This document shows positions 12,801 through 24,900 of a stretch of 64,000 nt of DNA, piece after piece. Source of the DNA: Pachypanchax playfairii (taxonomy: Eukaryota > Chordata > Actinopteri > Cyprinodontiformes > Aplocheilidae); assembly GCA_006937955.1 (NCBI GenBank), contig SSNP01000039.1:201043-265042 (forward strand), given 5' to 3'. The notes beneath the pieces are model-generated. The model was not told the origin of the DNA. It did no database searches and saw nothing but the letters and a program-made list of their open reading frames with translations. A program made the translations under genes and the position numbers. The number at the start of each line of letters is the position of its first letter. Position 1 is the first letter of the stretch.

Positions 12801-14965
12801 TCAGGTGATCCTTCCCTTAAACTTAAATAAAACACAGTTCTGCTTTTTTATAAAATTAACAAAAGACTGTAAGTGACGTTTCTTAAGTATAATCATAAAT
12901 GTGTGTTTTTACATGATGTGGGTGCATAAATAACTTACTGTGTCATGTATTTTTCACACAGTTCTCCCATTTAACATCAATACATTACTTTCTACCTAAC
13001 CTTTGCTGACGCCCTTCCCCCCACTGATATTATATTTTTAGCCTTTTGTTTTATTGTCAGGTTAAAGCTTGTTTTGGCTCAACTTTCCACTTTGTGTGCC
13101 ACTGCCTGCAAAATACCAGCAGATTATGGGTAAATCCTGCAGGTCAAAAAGCAAAGGCGAACAAAGACGGCGAGGGCTCGACTCAGACGAGCGAATTCAA
13201 GCTGAAGTCACTGCTTTGACCAAACAAACTTAAAAAAAACAAACTTTGATTTCTGATTTCTGAATTGTTCGGTATAATCACTCCTGCCAAATGTCCAATT
13301 AAAGCCACTGAAACAAAAACACTAATAAAACCATAAGAGTGTCTTTTGGTCAATCTGGTCATTAATAGAATCTGTGAACAGGAATTTGTAGCTGAGATGT
13401 AACACGCTTAATGTGATCTGGACACCAGATAGAAACCAGATAAGGCAGAACTGCAGGAATCATTTTCACTCAATGAGCAAGGTGCTGATGGGGAACGACT
13501 CTATTGATCAGACTCAGCTATTTTATAAGCCCAATATGGAAGGAAGAAGCAAAAGCACAAGGAAGAATGCAGCAAACATACAAGTCTGCAGATCAACGGA
13601 TCAGTCGGCGTTTTATTTACTACCAGAGAATCTCAGCTGTGTGGAAATCAAACCCAAAGACAGCTGAAAACAATAACACAAACAGGAAACGACAAGGTAG
13701 AAGTTCTCAAATATAATGTAAACACTGCACACGTGTCAAATTAAATGGATTAAGTCCACGGCACAAAAATAAATGACCTCACTTTTAACTTCTCACCACA
13801 AAAAAGAGCCACTCTGCACGCTGTAAGATCTATAACCTCAGAACCACCGTGCAATACACGGACAGTCGACAGATGACATGCGAACTAGGTTTGTTTACTT
13901 TCTGTCTGACCTAGTTGTCTGCACCGCCAGCCCCAAGGCACAGAACAGCCCAAATTTACTTCCTAAATGTCTCAGCGTCTTAAAAGCCCCACCTTAAAAC
14001 TGGGCATTCTGACAAGAGACAAACAGGAAAAGGAAAGCATTTGAGTGTGTGTGAAACAAGTTGGAACGCACAATAAAACAGCTCATTTTTCATTTGAAAC
14101 TAAAGAGGCAGAGGCTTCCAAGTCAAGTAAAGGTGCATCCGTACAGACGGAGCAGCTTTGAGCAGTGTTGTGCAACAGACATGGTGCAAAAGTGTAAATA
14201 TCCCCATCATTCAGCAAGGAGACAGGAAGGATGTGAGATTTCATGACTGCCAGAGAGGGGGGGAAAGAGTTACCTATGTAATGAACAACACATGTCTGGC
14301 CTTTCTTCGGAAATGTTCGTCCTGTTAAAGAGAAAGAAAATAATTATTATTACATGTTTGTACATGTCTCTTGTTAGTCAAACTCTGATAATCATGTGAT
14401 ATGAATTCTGCACTGACATTCCTGAAAACAATGTGATATCCTCCTCAAGCCATGCACAAGTCTGCTCAGTCATTGAGTTTAAATATGATTCTACTATTAT
14501 GATCTGAGGTCTTTTTGAATATGAAGAGTTAAACCCATTCGGAGTCAGATCCAGTTTTCTATATCACCCAAAATTATTGTAACACGAGCTGAATTTTGAT
14601 CATGTATTTCCCGTTTGAAAAACTTTAATCTTGTAAGAAAACTCTTAAGTTACACACTCTATAAAATACAGTTTGGCGGGTTTAACGAGAGAGTTCTGGA
14701 AAAAATTCCATGCAGACTTCAATGATGAAGAGCAACATTCACAACAAGCACCAATTATAGCTCAAACTATTTCTTACTATCTTTTCCACTTCGTCCCTGA
14801 ACTTGATATTTTAACTATAGTATGATATTTCCAAAGCTCTGCAACATTCCAGGGAACTACCGAACCCCCCGCAGTTACGCTACTTCCAGCCCACATCAAA
14901 AACAATCCAAGCAGATACATTTACTCACCATCACCGGGGCATATTGTCTCGACTTCCACGCCCAT
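6900..14965 (-). CDS. fkbp1b: FK506-binding protein 1B (FKBP12.6/calstabin-2-like peptidyl-prolyl isomerase)
   Basis: Complete gene of four coding exons: 14965-14929, 14321-14274, 7440-7328 and 7028-6900, encoding 108 residues, the standard length of the FKBP12 family. Phases and GT-AG borders agree at every junction. The protein is a single FK506-binding, cis-trans prolyl isomerase domain; pocket residues Tyr27, Phe37, Asp38, Phe47, Val56-Ile57 and Trp60 (counting Met1) are visible. FKBP12.6 stabilises ryanodine receptor channels in the sarcoplasmic reticulum. FKBP1B rather than FKBP1A is supported by MLQNGKKFD, SLGQRAK and VIPPNATLIFDVELL and by neighbours WDCP and MFSD2B. Trp at mature position 59 is the FKBP12-like residue; human FKBP12.6 has Phe there. 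Intron 2 is 6.8 kb and repeat-rich. Confidence 0.93.
8576..9707. mobile_element. Non-autonomous hAT-like element, interrupted by a TTAA element
   Basis: The ends TGGGGATCAACAAATAC and, reversed, TAGGGATGCAATGATAC are imperfect inverted repeats (11 of 17). Flanking 8-mers GTTTCCTC and TTTTCCTT agree at 6 of 8, like a decayed 8-bp target duplication. GGTATCGG-type words fill both subterminal parts. Without the nested element the unit is about 370 bp with no transposase frame. It lies in FKBP1B intron 2. Confidence 0.5.
8674..9433. mobile_element. TTAA-flanked non-autonomous DNA element, copy A (Kolobok-like)
   Basis: 760-bp unit between TTAA at 8670-8673 and TTAA at 9434-9437. Its ends are AGGTACAATATGGA and TCCATATTCCAGCT, imperfect inverted repeats. 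Copy B at 28897-29744 has the same internal sequence and cleaner ends. A TTAA target with purine-starting termini fits Kolobok better than piggyBac, whose ends start CCY. There is no transposase frame. It is inserted in the hAT-like element, so it is the younger of the two. Confidence 0.6.
10865..10945. repeat. Inverted fragment of the GAGAGGCGGGG repeat family
   Basis: Reverse-complement copy of the segment around 3145-3205, containing GGTGTAGCCCCGCCTCTC and CCTGTGATGGAC. It lies in FKBP1B intron 2. Confidence 0.6.
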
Positions 14966-15640
14966 GGTTGTGCTACTTCGAAGTTTAGCTACAAAACATA
15001 GAGCCTAGTTAGCACTTTTTTACAATGTTACCCCTTTACGGCTATAAGAAGGGCTTTATCGATGAAAACCATGCATTCACAGACCGCTGTCGACTTGCAG
15101 CTTCAGTCAGCCGTGAGAGAGCCAAGATGTGTTGTCGCGAGACAGCGTCGGTCGAGAACTACTGTTCGACGTAAATTCCCGGTGTTGTGGCAAAAAATGT
15201 CCCCATTGCAGGAAGTACCGTTCGAAAAGCTTTTTTCATAACTAAAAGTCAAAAATAACAATAAGGACCATGTTTAATAGCATCAACAACAATAATAATA
15301 ATTTTAATGGTAGTCTACTAAGAAAAATCTGATATCACCGTTGACTTTACACATACTTTCCCGTTTCCACGTAACGGTTGCTTTTCATAGTAGAGTTACT
15401 TTATTTGGCACAACACTACGTTACCTTAACTCCTTTTTATTAATTTGTTTTTATTTTATTTGGCCCCCACTGTTTTAATGAGAGTCAAAATTTAAAATAC
15501 TGTCGTTTCTTTGAAAGAATACCAAGAGTCAGAAGAGAAAACAGTTCAAAGGCGAAATCTACTTATTCACAATTTTACTACATTTCCCATAATGCATGTC
15601 GGCTCTTGGTTAGTTTTGCTTCCGAGTCATTTTCAGGGGC
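14966..15640. other. Short head-to-head interval between FKBP1B and WDCP
   Basis: About 1.4 kb separates the two start codons, and less separates the likely first exons. The interval should contain the FKBP1B 5' UTR and both promoters. It is AT-rich from 15180 to 15570, and I see no TATA box placed to serve either gene with confidence. The strongest single site is the ZNF143-like motif at 15577. Confidence 0.45.
15577..15596 (+). promoter_or_regulatory. ZNF143/Staf-like promoter motif
   Basis: ACTACATTTCCCATAATGCA matches the form of the ZNF143 (Staf) binding element ACTACAATTCCCAnnATGC, which marks many bidirectional housekeeping promoters. It lies between FKBP1B and the probable WDCP first exon, whose likely end is 15741 (AAG before GTACGC). 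The intron would then run to just before the WDCP ATG. Confidence 0.5.
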
Positions 15641-16399
15641 TGGTGACACTTTTTCACCGGGAAAATGTGAAGTTTTTGTAGTGAAACTATTTTGTTTGAA
15701 CTGTTTATGCACTTCAGGTGGAATTACTGTGATATTTTAAGGTACGCTTATATTGAAATTTCAAGCTTATTTTGTTTTGTGCCGTAAATATGTTTGTTCG
15801 CTTATCACGTGAAACGATGCCTGAACATGTCCAGTTAACTCTATTGTGAAAACAATAATACAGTTAAACTTGTCTTATATTAAGCTTATATTTCCATTTT
15901 TACACATATGTATTTTTCTCATGCTTCCTAAATGTCAGGACACAGACTAAAGTTTTCCATGTATTTGTGTTATTAAACAGGCTCCCTTGTCTAATTTTAT
16001 ATAATTTTTCTATTTTTGGTTGCAGGTTAAATCGCTATCTATTTTTCCGGGAAGGTGGCGTCCTAATGTCTCAATAACTAAAACAGGGACTTGCTCTGAG
16101 GACACACTCGACACAGTATTAATACCCTGGTTCCTAACTGTATGTTGTTAAGGTCATCCGGCGTAAGCAGCTATAGGTGTTCGTCACGACAGCCTCAGCT
16201 CAGGCAGGAGGGATTAAAGGGTGTACTTGGAAGGGGACACAAGAGAGGCTTTTGCTATTCTTAATCTGCATAGGTAGCAATAGACACTCTTGTACAAGCT
16301 TGCTGCAGATCAGACTCTCTTTCAGACTTTCTATCACACATGCTTCAATTTTGAGATATTTTCTGATACTTTTTAACTAGCTTCTTTATACCTGCCAGG

Positions 16400-19300
16400 A
16401 TGGATCTTGGTAAGGCAAAGCTGCTTAGGACAGGACTCAACATGCTACATCAAGCCATTCACCCTGCACATGGGATTGCATGGACAGACGGCAAGCAGGT
16501 CTGCCTGACATCCCTCTATTTCATTAATGGTGAGGTGAAATTTGGAGACACCAACGTAATTGGGCAGTTTGAGCATGTTTTCGGACTCTTTTGGGGACCT
16601 TTGTGCTGCTCGGACTCTCCTGCACTACTGGCTGTCCAACATAAGAAGCACGTTACGGTGTGGCAACTGCAGCTCAGTACCCTTGAGCAGAACAAGCTGC
16701 TGTGCACGCAGACCTGTGAGATGAGCGAACCCTTTCCTTTACTTTCTCAAGGCTGCGTCTGGCATCCAAAACTGGACGTCCTGGCCGTGCTGACGAAGAG
16801 AGACACATCTGTGTTGTTCTCTGTCAGGGTGGACAACAGGAGGATCAAAGCAGACATCAAAGGTAGTGGACTCATTCATTGTGCTTGCTGGACTAAGGAT
16901 GGTACGCGCCTGGTGGTGGCAATAGGCAGTGCTCTTCATTCTTACATTTGGAATGACATTCAGAAGAGTCTCGTGGCCTGCTCTTTCTGCCCTATCTTTG
17001 ATGTGGGGGGCTACATTTGTGCCATTGAAGCCACAGGGGACTCTCAGGTTGCAGTGGCTACAGAGCTGCCACTTGATAAAATATGTGGTTTAAATGCTGG
17101 CATGGCTTTTGATGTGACAGCAGAGACAGAGTCCCCCCAAAGCCAGGGTGTGACGGATGAAGATGGTGTTCTGGATTCAAGGAGGAGATCATTTGAATCT
17201 GAGAGATCATTTGTCCCCTGCTCAGCCCCTCTTGATCTTACCCATCTCCTGGCCAGGCATCGCCGCTCGGACCCCAGCCCTCTTTTACACTTGCGTCGTC
17301 GAGACACTGTGACTGGCTCCGGACAGGACTGTTCACACCTTGTTTTAGTGACGTACGAGCGGAAGGTCACCACCACCCGCAAAGTCAGCATCCCAGGGGT
17401 TTTGGTCCCTGATATAGTTGCTTTTGACCCTCGTGCCTCCACTGTTGCAGTGGCTTCTAATACCTGTAACATGGTTCTCGTGTACAGTATCACAGCCTCC
17501 GCCATGCCCAACATACAGCAAATCTCACTGCAGCAGAACGACAGACCCAAAGGGGTTTGCTTCCTCAGTGATAAGATGCTGCTTATGATGGTTGGTAGGC
17601 AGAAGTCTAATGACCCTGCCTTCCTCCCGTCGTCCAACACCGATAAATATCTTCTTCGTCTCTTAGCCAAAGAGTTGATATACGACGGAGGGACGTCCAT
17701 CACACCATCCCCCTCTGCTAACAGCCATGAAGCTTCTTCTAATTTCTGCGCAGGGATTAGAAGACACTCAGAGCACCTGTCAAAGGATGACAGGGAGCGC
17801 CCAGGGATAAAAGACTTGGTACTGCCTGGAAGGGGGGTAGTTTGTTCACCAGCGAACAGGCGCCGGCTGGTTGAGGAGGTGAGGAGCAACGAACCCAGCC
17901 CTGTCATCTGCTCCCTAGACTTTGCTGAGCGATCTGACAGAGCCACCTCCTCCATCACTGTGGAGAATTTTGACATGGACCACATCAACCGAATGGCCAG
18001 CCTGGCAGTGGCCGGCCAGGCCAGCAGAGATTCAAGTCGGGCAAGTTCTCCCCGCTTCGAGCCATCAGAGAAGACCCAAGTGGAGCAGACGCTGCCAATG
18101 CCTGAAAAGACATCCAGCTCGGCCAAGGAGCGTGGCCTGGAGCAGCTCGTTCACAACATGGAAAGGCTTTTTACTCGCTTTGCAGACGTGCAGCAATGTC
18201 TGACAGAAATCAGGGACTATACACAGAATGGCAAGAAGGTCGCAATTGTCTATCCCAATGCAAGTGAACCCCCTTATGTCAATGTCACATGCCAGGTATG
18301 GTTTTACTCACTACTCACCATCTTACATATGGGCTCGTGTTTTGATGGGCTTTTTCACTTGTTTAAAAAAAATTCTAAACCCTAAAGATGTTAATGTAGA
18401 TGCACAAATTCTAGTAATGTGTTTGGAAAGCTCCACATGTTGGCTCAAGGTATCAGCCAACTAAAAGAGCATCAAGCGCATGACCTTTTTGTTCTTTGCT
18501 GACATGCAGAAGCAGCTTTCAGAGAACGTGTTCATCGACGAACGGAGGCCGGTGCTGCTGTGCGACGGGAAGCTGTGTCTACAGGTCCTTAAGGACCTTT
18601 TCAGCCTCACCATTGTGGAGATGATGTATGGTGTGTACATGCATCAAAACAGGCCAATTAACCCAAGCATAACTTTAGTAGCTGTTAAGTTGTACTTTGC
18701 ACCACATACAGAATTTAATTAGTTTTCTGTTCAAAGCAATAAATGATATTGTTTTCGTTAGACAGCAGGTCTTAAGGTACCTCTGTAAAAGCTCTTTGTC
18801 TCATTACATGTGAGATTAAGTGTGTTGTGACAGAGTGGGCAGGGGTTAATTCATGGAAATCACTCTGAGGAATCTCCTTACAGTCAACTGAAGGAGTTCT
18901 TCCCCTGCGTTTAATTTAAAAAACACATACAGATACAACCATTTGGGTTGAGCAGAACTCATCAGTTCCAACATTCTGTGTCTTGTATACTCTGCACAAA
19001 ACATGCAAAATGTCATATTTGTGCTAGTTAACAGCTTTCATAGACATGTTCTGCCATTGTTCCTAAGCTATAATTGGAAGCGATTAGGAGCCTAGGTCAG
19101 ATTACAAGGTTTAAAACAAAATCAGCTTACAATCCTAATAAGCATAGTGTTTTGTTTTGTTTGCTGCTGATAGACTAACTGGCCCTAAATTAATTTCCAC
19201 CAAGTTTTTGCTCTGGTGATCTACAGTTTTGCAAACAGTCCTTTGTGTTTCCTTTTAGGACCATTATGGATTGTACTGGTGGCAGATGTGGAGGGCTTCG

Positions 19301-19452
19301 TGCCGCTGACATTTAAGCCCAAAGACGAACTGATGGTGCGGAACGGGAAGAGGAAATCTACCTTACGGACTCCTGGAAGTACAGAAAACTCTTGCCCACC
19401 CAGTCCGGCTCCTAGTCAAAGTCCTACCACGACTGCAGAGGCCTCCACATAG
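16400..19452 (+). CDS. wdcp: WD repeat and coiled-coil-containing protein WDCP (human C2orf44 orthologue)
   Basis: Three coding exons: 16400-18295, 18510-18630 and 19259-19452, giving 736 residues against about 721 in human. The first exon holds most of the protein, including the WD-like N-terminal half (GLNMLHQAIHPAHG, VIGQFEHVFG, LAVQHKKHVTVWQL, GCVWHPKLDVLAVLT, IHCACWTKDGTRLVVAIGS). A Ser/Arg-rich variable middle follows. A short predicted coiled coil lies near 575-612 (ERGLEQLVHNMERLFTRF). The C-terminus has RRPVLLCDGKLCL and a conserved GFVPLTF block. Function is poorly known; human WDCP binds the SH3 domain of the kinase HCK and has been found fused to ALK. An acceptor ends one base before the ATG, so the 5' UTR is split. 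Phases are consistent at both junctions. Confidence 0.95.
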
Positions 19453-20410
19453 TAACTCATGACTCACACGCCTGTACAGACTCTGAGGGGGTCTCATTAA
19501 AGGAGGAGAACTGTCACATAACCATAATGGGGAAGATGTGATGTGCCCTACTGGCACGAATGTATTTTTGTGTTGAAAAGTATGAGGGTTTTTAAAAGGG
19601 ATATTCATTCAGTGGGAATATTTACATGCTGCTGCTAAAAGTAAATTCAGACTCACGGACATGTTTGCTGAAGTCTTCCTCATGAAATAGAGTTACAGGT
19701 ATAGAGTAAAACCTGTACGTCACTGGATGGAGACTTTTGGCAGCTTGTCGAAAATGTAAAATTGTGAGAAAATATGTGAATTATTGTAGGAATCACAGTG
19801 AATTGGTTTTTCAGTTGGTAGTTAAATTTATCAAAATTAATTAAATCTTTAGCACACAACCTTTGCTAATGTGGAACCCCGAGAACCTTCACGAATGTTG
19901 TGAGACATTTTGGAAGCTCCATTTCCAAATGTCCTGTGAGACGCAGGCGTGAGCGTCAGTGATACTCACATGTTCTTAATCACTATGATAACAGAGAAAC
20001 GTGTATGATGTGAACATCTTTTGATCTGTTTGCTATCAATGGGAGCATGTGTAAAAAAATAATGATAATTTTGCTTCAAAAATGTTTTGTTCATACCACA
20101 TGTGACCACAAGGGGGGGGAACACTCAACAGAAACATCACTCCCTCATGCACCCGTTTTGGGTGATGCATCAGATCATATAAAACTAATACTCCTTAGAT
20201 TTATTTACTTCTCATGGTACCACATGGGGGGGCAGATGGCTGCCAGCTGGAGGGTTACCAGTTCAATTCAGATATAACTCAACAGGTTAAACAAAAACCA
20301 GTAAAAACGGAACATAAATATACTCAGGCCCAACCAGATTCTACAAGGTTGTTTATTCCAGGTTGTTTATTCATCTTATGTCATAAATCTTTCTGTAAGT
20401 ATGTATCATA

Positions 20411-20521
20411 AATAAATAACAGTGTAGAGTTAAACACAGCAAATAATATACATTCAATTATATAAACGTCAATCTTTTTTATATCTTATATATATTAAGA
20501 TACAGTACATGTGAAAATAAA
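20411..20521 (+). other. Candidate WDCP poly(A) signals
   Basis: AATAAA occurs at 20411-20416 and 20516-20521, about 1 kb after the WDCP stop. Either would give a long 3' UTR. On the opposite strand, AATAAA-type signals near 20345-20370 could serve MFSD2B, so the two convergent transcripts may overlap. Confidence 0.35.
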
Positions 20522-21329
20522 ACAAAACTGCTTACATTAAAACAATGTCAGTATTTATCAGTGTAATATACACCAGAAAACAACCCTCCAGCCTCACGGC
20601 TGGATTCCGTGGCTTTGTGAGTTCACTCCAATATCCAGCTCACAGGTGGCTCAAATCATCCATCGTCCTGGAGCTGATGCTTTGTTTCCTGCGAGAGACA
20701 TCAGCATCAGTGACGTGCGACATTCATAGCATGGACAGAAAGTAAGGACATACAAGTCTTCGCATAGTTATCCACTGTGATGAAGCAAAAAGAACCAGTC
20801 TGTGGAGGATCTGTAGATCTGTTACATGTAAAAGTCCCATTTATAGTTTTATTTAGATCCTTCGTCCTGCTTCTTGAGATAATACTCCCAAGTTGACTTG
20901 GGTCCTCCTGAAATTTGTTTAATTGGACACAAAATAAAGAACCAGCTCTCTGTTTAAGGTCACATAGTTGATGGCGTACGGCTGTATGAGACAGGCTCAG
21001 GTCCAGGCACAGATGTAAATATTGCAAATAAAAAATGCTGCCTGTCTCGGTCAGACAGGAAACCAGTAATCCAATGCATCGTCCAGAGTTCCTTTGTGGC
21101 AACAGTCGGAGGTTTTATAGAAAACGTCTTTCAGTTCAGCTCTCAGCACACTCAAACGCACGAGCTCTAACAGAAGCCATTCTTCAAAACATCATCATCA
21201 CGTTGGAAATCTACCCAAAGATGTCGGAACACTTTTCAGAACATTACTGGCAGAATGTTCTGAATTGATGACACAAAGACTTTAAAGACAAAAATATGTA
21301 TGAAGGCAACTGAGCAGTTGATTGATAGG

Positions 21330-21366
21330 ATTCCTACAGTCAAACACGGTGACGGTAGCATCATTC
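21330..21366 (+). pseudogene. Relic of a Tc1/mariner transposase
   Basis: Plus-strand translation reads IPTVKHGDGSII, the diagnostic IPTVKHGGGSIM block that precedes the second catalytic Asp in fish Tc1 transposases. The surrounding frame is broken, so only a short decayed fragment remains. Confidence 0.55.
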
Positions 21367-21980
21367 TGTTGAGTCTAATTAGGACAGAGTCAAAGCTTCA
21401 TGCATGAAATATAGAATCTGCATTTACATTCCAACGAGTGAGAAACCAAACGGATGCCACCCAGGATGGAAAAGAAAACTGTACAGGAACTTCTTGGCTG
21501 TTGTCTAAACATGGACTGAGTGTGGACCTCCACCTCCGGAGGGACCAGGAAGGGTTTGTGCACCGATGCTCTTTATACCAGTTTGTTGCCTGATAAGAAT
21601 ACCTCAAACAGAGGACGTTCAAAGCTTATTGGACCATTTTTAAGAAGAGTCAAGCCTGAACTGACTGGATTTAAATACTTAGTGAAATACGTTAACAGAT
21701 TGACAAAACGCTAAAGCTAAATGATTTACTTTGTCATTGCAGAGCTTGTAGGTTAATACGGAGGCCAATAAATCAAAATGAAGACTTCAGAGTCTTTAAA
21801 GTCCCCATACGGGTAAGTGGGCTCGATGCTGTACGTAATAACAGTTCTGAGGTACTTGTTCTTGATGTGAGCTTCATATCCTCATCTACTTAATACTGCT
21901 ACCACATCACGAACATACATTGAACTTCAGAGTAACAGAAAATCTTATACAGATGTTTACAGTTCTGAGGTTGATGTGGA

Positions 21981-24900
21981 TCAGACCTTCCCCCTCATAT
22001 GTCCATTAATGATTTCTACACACCGTAGCTCCTCCAGGTGGATTTTATTTCTGAGGCGAACGTCCTCGTTGATGGGATACAGGAGGAGGATCAGTAAACC
22101 CGTGATAATGAAGGCTACAGGTGCGGCGCCGATAAGCAGCTTCAGGGTGTACACAACAGGTTCAGGCTGCTTGCAGGCGCGGGTCTCATACCCTGCAAAC
22201 CTGCAGGCACAGAAAGATGTAAAGATTTGACTTCAAAACAAACCAAAATGACCTGGAACTGCAACATTAGCAAACTCAGCACCCTTCACAAGGTGAATTT
22301 TACTCCAGACTAAAATGATGCAAGTAAGAAGTGAAACTGCAAAATGATTCTGTTGAGTGAAACATCCACTTTAAGTTTGAATGTTACATATTACAACGTT
22401 ATTATCATCTGATCCTTAAGATGTTTTTAAATCAGATGAACATCTGAGAATCAGCAAAACATATTACACTGATTCATTTTTCATTCCTGAGAAATAGATG
22501 TGAAAAAAACAAGTACAACCTTCATGATTCCTTCTAAATTTAAAAACGTATGTTGCAGTCAGGTGCTGCTAAGTGTGACCACCTCATTAAATGTAGGTTT
22601 TCTGCCTCTTAGTTGTAACATTAAAACAAAATACACAGAAGAGCCAGAACATCAGCACAGAAATGCAACTGCTGCTACCGTTCAGTCTCCTAAAGCCTTT
22701 TCAGAACGATGGTGCTCCTTATTTTACAGTCAGATAGATTATTCAGAAGACGAAGAAATTAAAGATGTTACCAGTTCATCAAATGGTTAAACAGTGAAAT
22801 CCTCAAACACATTGAAAATAAGATCCTTAAAATAGATTAGTCTAAAGTTCAGGTGTTTGGTCTCGGTTTTAGAGAAATCTAAATTCAACACATCGACTCA
22901 AACACCTCATATTTACTGTTAGACACAGAGGCTTTACAGTGATCTTGGTTTGTTTTACAGCTTCAGGACCTGAGCTTGATGCGGTCCCTGAACTAACCAT
23001 AAACTCCCCAAAGTTTATTTTTTTAATTCAAACATGAGGCCATCAGCCTAACAACTTACACATGATAGAGATAGAGAACATTTTTGTACCTATAGGTAAA
23101 TTGTTTTAAAATGTTCCCTCTTAAGCCCCAACGTCCCCCAATCGGGGGACTTAGGGCCTCACCGCGGCAAAAGATATACAATGCGGCACTAATTATGTAG
23201 CAATATAGTCATACTGCACATCAAATTAAACAGGAGAAACTCTGCTACAAGCACATGTGAGTTATTTTCACATAATCCATACACAACTCAAACACCAAGC
23301 AAATTAATGTTCAAATGTCAAAATCCTTGTGGCTTGGGGCTTAAGAGGTTAAAAGTACAATATTGTTCTTTAAAAGGTCAGAAATGTCCCTTAGAGTGTT
23401 CAAATTGATATAAAGTACAAATTTGTACTATTTCAACTGCACCTGCAACCCTGGTCAAGGCTGGTTAATGTCCATTTTATAATGTTTCATCCATCATTTT
23501 CAATATTGTAATATTATGTTTCAGAATGTTGATTTTAGACTTCAAAACGTGGCATAATTTTACTGTTTTAGTGGAACAACTTCATAAGGTACAAAAATGG
23601 ACCTGGACTACAGGGTACACCCCCAGCGACAAGAATTTGTACCCTTCTTGTTGCTGAAGTTGTTCCACTAAAACAGTAAAATTATGCCACGTTTTGAAGT
23701 CTAAAACCAACATGTAAACCATAATATTGAAAATGATGGATGAAACGTAATAATATTGAGATTAACCAGCCTTGGCCAGGGTTGCAGGTGCAGTTAAAAT
23801 GGTACAAATTTGTACTTTATATCAATTTGAACCCTCAGAGAGGCATTTCTGGCCTTTAAAAGACCAATATTGTACTTTTGAGGGAACAGTTTACCTATAG
23901 GTACAAAAATGTTCTTGTCTCGTACCTCTATTTCTGAGAGTGTTTGAAACTGGTTTGTTTACAACAAAAATTCATCAACAAAAAGGCTGAAAAACAAAAG
24001 AATCTGAAGTCTAGACTTCAATTCCTGCAAACTCAAATGAAGTGAAGCAATGAATTGTCCTGAATTCCACATCTGTGTAAAAAAGTCACATGGGAAAAAA
24101 ATTTCACTAAAAGTGGCTCCACACCTGTTTAGTTTTTATCAACACTGCTTCTGCATTTTAAACACATTCTCAGTAAAATGAATAAAAAACACAGTGTAAT
24201 ATATCATTTACTGTATTATTCTAATTTTAAGATTTTGTAAGAAGAAACTTATTTGACTTTGATGAGAACTTACTCCAGACAGAGCATGGACACGCCCAGG
24301 GAGATCCCAGCAGCGAACTTGGTGAAGAAGACGTAGAAGGAGTAGAAGATGGCTTCATGGCCTTTAGAGTAGGGGTTAGCCCGTCTGAAGTCATCAACCA
24401 CATCTGGCAACATGGACCTGGAACCCAGATGCAAACCAAACACACACATGCAGATTTAAATGTTTTAGGGAACATATGTCCTTAAGTACAAATTTACTGT
24501 GAGATGTGGTAAAACGTTAAGCTGAAGTGTGTCTTTGACCTTCTTAATGCGCTTTACTTTAATTTCCTTACAAAACCGTTAAAGAAGCCAGCAGATGATT
24601 ACAACCTAAAGAGCTCTGGTAAAGTGGTGGGCTAAATTTACAGAGCTAATAACATGATTAGATGAAGAGCAGCAGGCGGTACCACTGTCTTTAGCCTACA
24701 GATAGGAAAACACAACTGGCCTCTTCTAAAGTAAACATGCCCCCTGTGGGAGGCTGTAATTTGAGGGAGGAGAACAGTGATGAGCGAGGAGCGGCGACAG
24801 CCATAAAAGAGACAGGAAAACAGATGTAAAGATACCTCTGGAGTTCTGTGATGGTATGGAAGACGTACAGCAGGCGCCACCACTAATTCTTTTAAATGAC

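Larger units (their letters stand above)
19453..21980. other. Convergent interval between WDCP and MFSD2B
   Basis: It is probably taken up by the two 3' UTRs. It includes a Tc1 transposase relic near 21330-21366. No other gene-like frame or RNA gene was recognised. Confidence 0.45.

Noticed and set aside
12134..12830. Overlapping frames of about 140 residues on both strands in FKBP1B intron 2
   Set aside because: No domain, no matching splice structure and no similarity I recognise; chance open frames in a long intron.
16177..16380. A 67-residue frame just before WDCP
   Set aside because: It lies in the inferred WDCP leader intron, which ends in an acceptor one base before the WDCP ATG; no conservation is recognisable.
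17044..18126. A 360-residue open frame antisense to the large WDCP exon
   Set aside because: It lies wholly within conserved WDCP coding sequence. Its translation has no recognisable domain and is explained by lack of stop complements in that exon.
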